In this document: in pieces, positions 58,463 to 64,000 of the stretch
Layout of the letters: every line of letters starts with the position of its first letter
How positions within the stretch are numbered: position 1 is the first letter of the stretch
The notes under the pieces: generated by a model
What the model saw: the letters and a program-made list of their open reading frames with translations, nothing else
What the model was told of the DNA's origin: nothing
The model's database searches: none
Made by a program: the position numbers and the translations under genes
From: Branchinecta lynchi
Taxonomy: Eukaryota; Arthropoda; Branchiopoda; Anostraca; Branchinectidae
DNA length: 64,000 nucleotides
Direction of reading: 5' to 3'
NCBI GenBank assembly: GCA_023053575.1
Contig: JAKZAP010000021.1
Span: 8,618,212-8,682,211 of the forward strand

Positions 58463-58526
58463 CTGAAATAAAAATAATATTTAGGCCATATCGGGAGGAA
58501 CCACTCGTAAACAAAAGATAAACTAG

Positions 58527-58941
58527 AGGCGTATTCTCGCCGTTCCCCGAGGACTCCTCGGGGAGTCGAAGGGAACGGCGAGAATAGAGGGAGTCACTCC
58601 ACGCGGACTCCGCCTACAGAAACAGCGAGAACACGGGGAATGCTTCCAAAATCGATTTTGTTCGAATAAGAAATATGCAGTTGACGAAATTAGTCTGGAT
58701 CCACTTTATTTTTGGTTTTGTTTATTCTGATTATTTTTAATTAATTTTACATTGTACCAATGCCAGCAAAAATTGATTCCCCTCCGAATCTGAAAGGGAG
58801 TCCTTTTTGATGACGGGGATGATAATCGGAGCATTCCCCGTCCGTGGGGACTCGCGAGAATACGGGGAGTGAGTCCCTGGGACAAAAGAAAACGCGGGGA
58901 CTCCTCAAGCGGAGTCCTCTGGGAACGGCGAGAATACGCCT
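58527..58941. mobile_element. MITE-1 copy, TAG TSD (complete)
   Basis: AGGCGTATTCTCGCCGTTCC to GGCGAGAATACGCCT, 415 bp, with TAG at 58524-58526 and 58942-58944. The ends fold into nested palindromes (GAGGACTCCTCGGGGAGTC). Reference copy for the family. Confidence 0.95.
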
Positions 58942-58972
58942 TAGGACGCTTGAACAATAAGACGTCAATCAG

Positions 58973-59246
58973 AGTTGCGTTTTATTTGAAGTTCACAGTA
59001 CAGCGGGAGCGGACGGCGAACTGTAAATAGTCGTTGTATTCATGGCAGACTACGTCAGAAGGTACGCTGAACTGTCCTCTGCCCCACCCAGCGTACAAAC
59101 TAGCGGGTCCGCTGGCACTAAGCGGGCGGCCTGCTGGCAAAAAAAACGACTTCGGGCACCCCGCACCTTCCCAGCGTACGGCCCGCTGGCGAATAAAACG
59201 ACAACGAACACTCCGCTGTACTATGAACTTCAAATAACACGCAACT
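58973..59246. mobile_element. MITE-9, about 40-bp inverted ends, CAG TSD
   Basis: Left AGTTGCGTTTTATTTGAAG with TCACAGTACAGCGG; right CCGCTGTACTATGAACTTC with AAATAACACGCAACT. CAG precedes and follows. The centre is rich in GCTGGC/CCGCTGG. Open frames across it are not supported as genes. Confidence 0.9.
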
Positions 59247-59927
59247 CAGGTTGTCACGCAGGCGTTTCGCCCCGCGGAAAACGTAACACAGATGACGATG
59301 ACAAAATTTTATTTACGCACTTAAGAAGAGGAAAATAGTGCAGTATAGACAAATAAAAAGAAAAAATACACTGAGCCTCCGATAATGCAGTAAACGCACG
59401 ATATAAAAAAATAAACATTTAAAAAAAAGAAAGAAAAGGGACTAATCGGGTCTAAAAACTCTTCTTCCTAGATGGAATGCGGAGGAATGGCCAAGGGCAG
59501 AGACGTGAAGGTCCTGGGCAATTGAAAACTTAGCAGTTAGCACAAGGGTCAGAGGGCAAAAAAGTTGCAGTTGTGCGGGAATTCCTATAACGTCGAAGAA
59601 TCATCAGACATCTCACCAAACTGACAATCCTACTTTGAGAAACCAGTACCTTATGAAGCAGAACTGCTATGTAACGAGCCATCGCTCTTTATAGTACAGT
59701 TTAGTTAGCGTAACACGCAATGAGGGTGAGCTTCATTCGAGGCGACTTTGTGACGCTTGAAGAATGACTTTGTCGCCTCAAGTCAGTCTCAAATTAAGTG
59801 CAGTCCTATCGCATGGCACGCTTAACTCTACGCACGAAAAGTCATAGCTACTGTACCGAAGGAAAATTGTAGAAATGTATCATCGTTGTATTATTTCAAT
59901 CGACACACGCGAAGAGACGACGGGTGA
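59247..59927. other. Intron, no recognisable feature
   Basis: Nothing supported. Confidence 0.5.
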
Positions 59928-60022
59928 AACTCAATGCCATCTTGCGATTTTCCATTCGTACCAGCACCACCTAACGGAGATATCCCGGAGTTGGCGGATG
60001 CCCCAACAGTAGGCCCGCGCTG
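59928..60022 (-). pseudogene. Decayed partial duplicate of exon 1
   Basis: On minus, CGCCAACTCC, GGTGGTGCTGGTACGAATGG and TCGCAAGATGGCATTGAG align with exon 1 bases of about 58246-58340. It has small deletions, at least one single-base frameshift near GGGGCATCCG, and no donor at the equivalent place. It lies 1.5 kb upstream of the real exon, in the same orientation. Confidence 0.85.
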
Positions 60023-60674
60023 ACACCAAGCGATACCTTAAAGGACACCTCGCACTGCTTAGAGTGCGAACACATGATCAGAATCGGGAGCTCCCGGACT
60101 GGAATTCCTTTCCGGGTTTTCCGCACCATCATCACTTTCAGATCGAAAAGTTTAAATTTCCAACTTGATGACAAACATGCAGGAAACCCGGCCGGTAAAC
60201 CCTGATCGTTGTTCACACTTCGCGTGTTTCTGCTCGGATGTTCTTAAATAGTTGACTAAGCTATGCTCACAGAAAATTACACACGGCTTCGGCTGTTTTT
60301 AGCTTATTTCCTTGTCCCTTGACTTTGATGGCAATGTTGGCAAAACGTGCATAACCGGTCTTCGGATGGAAACAGCTCCTCGGAGACAATGATCGGGCGC
60401 CTGATACGTCACGCAAAGAGAAGAAATGGTCGCAACCGTGATAATCAGTGTATTGCTAATTGAGAAGATAGGATTCGCTTATGAAGTGAAGAATCTCGAG
60501 AACGAGAATGAACGGAAATACTACTCAGTAGAATGAATTACTATGATTAGTACAACGTGTTCTTTTTAAAGTTTAACTGGGAAGCCAGATGATTTTTATA
60601 ATTCTTTTTAAACATACTCAACTATTTTGACTCTCTTGAGGGATTTCCAATTTTTCCGCAAGAGGCTCTAGCAG
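60023..60674. other. Intron or upstream region, no recognisable feature
   Basis: Searched for ankyrin-repeat-like exons on minus (for example TPLHLAA) and saw none. Confidence 0.5.
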
Positions 60675-61137
60675 GGCCGTATCCAGGGAGGGGGGAGTGG
60701 TTAAGGGTTGGCCCCCCTCCCCCCAAAAAAAAGATTTGCAAAAATAATCATTTTATAGGATTTTCCCTCTGATTTATGTTTTTTTTGTACTTTTTCGTCC
60801 GACCCGCAGGCACCCCCCCCCCCCCCCCCGAAATAAATTCCTGATAAATATTCTTTGAGCCGAAGTTGACTTTGAAACATAATATATTCAAACAATGTTT
60901 ACAACGGATATACGTCAGCTACGATTTTTCATCAGCGATATTTCGGCCCTTCTTGGCAAGGGTCTTCGTCAGGCTGTCAATCTTCTGGGTCAACTTCAGG
61001 GGAAGAAACAAACCTGTAATAATCAAAAAGGCGAGGACCCTTGCCAAGAAGGGCCGAAATATCGCTGATGAAGAATCATAACTGACGTATATCCGTTGTA
61101 AACATTGTTTGAATATAATAAATTCCTGGATACGGGC
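60675..61137. mobile_element. MITE-6 copy split by an HHL element
   Basis: GGCCGTATCCAGGGAGGGGG at the left and CCTGGATACGGGC at the right, with the same interior as the 42.7-kb copy (GATTTTCCCTCTGATTTATG, C-run, CGAAATAAATTCCTG). Confidence 0.88.
60844..61116. mobile_element. HHL element with 12-bp TSD
   Basis: AATAAATTCCTG is at 60832-60843 and again at 61117-61128. The 273-bp insert begins ATAAATATTCTTTGAGCCG, carries one reversed and one forward hammerhead-like core (about 60945-60975 and 61025-61062), and ends CATTGTTTGAATAT: two inverted arms around a short spacer. Confidence 0.9.
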
Positions 61138-61429
61138 ATGGGCTCTAATAGGGACGCTGAGAACATGGACAGAATATTGACAAGAACAGCTCCACAGCTG
61201 AACCGACAAATTTCCAATATCCAAGTGTTTCAAATATCAGACGTTTTAGACTTCAGACGATATTAGACCTTGCAAATATCAGGCTGAAAATCTGCCATTT
61301 TTAGTCTTCTTTTTATTTATATATATAATTTCTGGAAATCGTTTCCCGCTGTTGTTGCTAAATATTCAAAGATAGAGGTATGCACAGAGGTACCACAAAT
61401 CCGAAAGGGAATATTCACAACAAAATGAA

Positions 61430-61655
61430 CGAGGAGATATGACACCATTCGACCATTGCCACCTTCTGTGTGATTGCAGAGAGTTACAGGGATTACGGGA
61501 GGGGATTTTGGAGGTAGGACGAATGGATTACTAAAATGAGTAAAGATCTTACAGAATTAGGAAATGTTGGGATGTTCCTCAACCCAAGTTAGCGTTTATA
61601 CACCGGAAAGAACTCTTGTGATGGAGAAATACATAATAAATAAATAAGTGATGGG
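61430..61655 (+). pseudogene. LINE 3'-end remnant
   Basis: The frame around FDHCHLLCDCRELQGLREG resembles the C-terminal His/Cys block of LINE proteins (HLLxxCPxxxxLR). The tail ends AATACATAATAAATAAATAA. In-frame stops follow, so it is dead. Confidence 0.5.
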
Positions 61656-62457
61656 TAACTAGCTTGTCGCATCCCAGCCTTTTATGGTTATAGCTATAGC
61701 TTATCAGTTTTTGTTCACCAATTGTACCTAAACTAATTAAAATAAATCGGACTCCAAAACATTTTCAACTATGGGATTCGATTTTGTCTTTCTGGACTTG
61801 TTTCGCTTTACATCATCCTTAAGATTGTCTAATAGACAATAATTTAAATCTTAACTATCAACACGCCATTTGCGCACGATCTGTGTTTGAAATAAAATAA
61901 AGTAGAAACAAACTAAAGACTATAAGCCTTTTTACGACGCCATCAGATTCGCTACAGTCAAGCAAGTCCGTTACTAAACACTCAACTTCGTTTTACCATC
62001 CTGTATATTAGGTGGTTTATAGGCGGTTTAAGTGTTTTATCAACCGAGTGAGCCTAAAGCCCCGGGGACGCCTGCAATAAAACGCAACCTTTTGGGGTTG
62101 AAATGTGAATGGTAAAAATTACATTAATTCGTGGTTTACAAGGTCAGAGGTTTTACGTATTCCGGAAAGCAAAATGAAATGTTTCGACTGTTTTGACGCT
62201 TAGGCGTTTTCTACTATGTAATTAAATAAGATTTCACATGAATTTAGTTTTCTCTCGAAAGAAATGGCTTCAGTTATTTTTCAAACGCTATTCAAACTTA
62301 TGCTCCTGCAGTTTACGCGTCCAAGAGATGCGAATTCTTTCCAGATTGACGTCATCCATCGATGGCGTATTGCAGCGTAAACTATACTAATTCCCAACTG
62401 TCTTATGTCAGTTCGCTTTAGGGTTGCAAAGTGTGACACTTTTGGTGCTTTTTCACC
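61656..62457. other. No recognisable feature
   Basis: Nothing supported on either strand. Confidence 0.5.
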
Positions 62458-63511
62458 CTTTTTTGGGATCCCAAAACGTAAGTGGAGGGATACCTATGAC
62501 ATCGCAACAGTTGTCCGTCTGTCCGTCCGTCTGATTCGTTGGGTCGTCGGACCAGCCGAGTTCGTAGATGGGCTTTGTAGCTCTACATTTCGGGATGGAG
62601 GAGGGGGTTCAAATTAAGGGGTAAACAAAATATTTTGAAACAGTTAATGTGATAGTCGATTGTGTGGTAAGAAGACATACTGAACACGATAGTGCAAACC
62701 ATTTTGTCATCGAACAAGTAGTTCGCCCGGAATCCTGCCAAAACCGGAAAGTTTGTTAAAAGTAAAAGTTTTATTTGAAGTTGATTAGATGTTCGATTTA
62801 AGGATAGGAAGACATGCTGAACACAATGGTGAAAACCATTTTCTCGACGGACAAGTAGTTCGCCCGGAATCCGGCCCAAACCGGAGAGTTTGTGAAACTT
62901 AAAATTTATATTTGGAGTTGATTAGAAGTTTTTATGTGAAAACAATTTTCTACCCGGACATGTAGTTCGCCCGGAATCCGGCCAAAACCGGACAACTGTT
63001 AGAAGTTAAAGTTCTATTTCTAGTTGATTAGAAAAGCGATTTAGGGGTAAGAAGAGATGCTGAATTCATGTGTGACAATCATATGTTACCCGGACATACA
63101 GTTCGAATGGAATCCGGCTGGAGTCGGAAAATTTGTTATAAGTTAAATTTTTATTTGAAGTTGATTAGATGTTTATTATTGGGGAAAGAAGATACCCTGA
63201 GTTCGTTTTTGAGCTTTCTTTTTTCGCCGGACAAGTAGTTCTGGAGTTCGGCCGAAACCGGGAAATTGGCAGAAGTGACAGGAAGTTTTCGTCAAAACAG
63301 ATATATCTTATAGGGGTAAACACACATGCTGAATCCATATCTGAAATTGGTTTTCTCAGATGATTAGCTATTTGGCCTTAATCTGTTTCTGAATTTTAAT
63401 AGTAAAAACGTTCAAGGAGTCTGGCGATGACTGGATCTGCCTAAGACAAGACCCAGTTGTCTGGACCAGATATTGAATTTTTGGGATCCCATCGAAACCT
63501 TTGGTCTTGTT
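62458..63511 (-). mobile_element. A-family element, copy 6 (full length)
   Basis: Reverse copy from TTTTTGGGATCCCAAAACG through GTCCGTCTGTCCGTCCGTC and about six core units to GGGATCCCATCGAAACC and TTTGGTCTTGTT. The flanks repeat GACACTTTT, but no exact TSD is seen. Confidence 0.9.
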
Positions 63512-64000
63512 CCTCTTGATGACATCATGACACTTTTTTTCAGAAAATTACACCTTTTCGTACAAATGACACTTTTTAATTCAGAAAATATATTCAAACA
63601 ATGTTTACAACGGATACGTCAGCTATGATTCTTGATCAGCTGATGAACAGCTAATGAAGAATCGTAGCTGACGTATCCGTTGTAAACATTGTTTGAATAT
63701 ATGTTTCAAATTCAGCTTGGGCTCAAAGAATATTTAGGTCAGAAAAAACACCTTTTCGTTTACTTTACTAAAGTTAGAGATTGCCGCCCCAGAAAACATA
63801 TCAAGGAATGTTTTGGTTCAGATAAAATGTAGCTGACTTATCCGTTTTGCACCGTCAAATATGGTTCGCAGTCAGCTTAGGCTGAAGGAATATCGATCCA
63901 AGTCTGGTACAATTACGCGCTGCAACCCGTAATTTTACCAGACTTGTTCGCCCCGATATCCACTCTAGTGACCGGTATCTTTCGTCATTTGTACCATATT
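63512..64000. repeat. HHL foldback (63590-63740) and HHL fragment (63828-63890)
   Basis: ATATTCAAACAATGTTTACA with ACGGATACGTCAGCTATGAT is mirrored at 63655-63700 around a 25-bp loop, then CAGCTTGGGCTCAAAGAATA. TCAGAAAA lies on both sides (possible TSD). A separate piece AGCTGACTTATCCGTTTTGC starts at 63830. The core CTGANGA is absent from the foldback. Confidence 0.8.

Noticed and set aside
3235..58514. A molluscan myosin-chitin synthase
   Set aside because: No transmembrane or glycosyltransferase region follows the motor; the gene ends with an IQ motif, proline-rich segment and SH3-like end.
58113..58521. Two plus-strand open frames of 90 and 119 codons
   Set aside because: Shadows of myosin exon 1 on the opposite strand.
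59971..60216. 81-codon reverse frame as a new exon
   Set aside because: Part is the frameshifted exon 1 duplicate in the wrong frame; no splice sites fit.

Overview
The window is a stretch of an animal nuclear genome, most likely a marine invertebrate. The signs are one large intron-rich gene with GT-AG introns, very high repeat content, non-LTR retrotransposon remains, many small inverted-repeat elements, and tandem-core elements of the kind described in bivalves and other invertebrates. Species cannot be told from the sequence. No prokaryotic operon, rRNA gene, intact tRNA gene or CRISPR array was seen.

Host gene. One protein-coding gene fills the minus strand from 58462 down to its stop codon at 848-850. 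Fifteen exons were rebuilt by hand from splice sites and codon phase. All phases agree and give 1037 residues with no interruption; the 5' end lies beyond the right edge of the window. Several exons are too short to show up as long ORFs. The product is an unconventional myosin, probably class XVI (MYO16-like): a Ser/Gly-rich linker, a complete motor domain with an unusual P-loop and switch I, one IQ motif, a proline-rich segment, and an SH3-like end. Introns run from 1.4 to 11.5 kb.

Introns. Nearly everything between exons is repeat. (1) Two families of long elements, here called A (six good copies, about 115-bp tandem core, ending in the palindrome TTTTGGGATCCCAAAA) and B (four good copies, core of a 281-bp unit that is itself a dimer, ending in a TGGCACTTG hairpin), share the same unusual architecture. 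(2) At least nine small inverted-repeat families (MITE-1 to MITE-9) occur; target-site duplications (TSDs) can be read directly for several. (3) Truncated LINEs include a CR1/Jockey-like reverse transcriptase (8.7-9.7 kb), an L1/Tx1-like 3' half (13.4-15.9 kb) with an 11-bp TSD, and repeated 3' tails sitting tens of bases from exons. (4) A foldback-prone family carries a hammerhead-ribozyme-like core and makes 10-12 bp TSDs. (5) A hAT-like element has an 8-bp TSD (38.8-40.0 kb).

Notable local structure. The last 16 or so codons of the myosin are one unit of a tandem array that continues through the 3' flank. Exons 1 and 2 each have a decayed partial duplicate upstream. A LINE lies inside an A element, which lies inside a MITE-1 (12.9-17.0 kb). 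Repeats come within 10-45 bp of splice sites at exons 3, 4, 5, 8 and 10.
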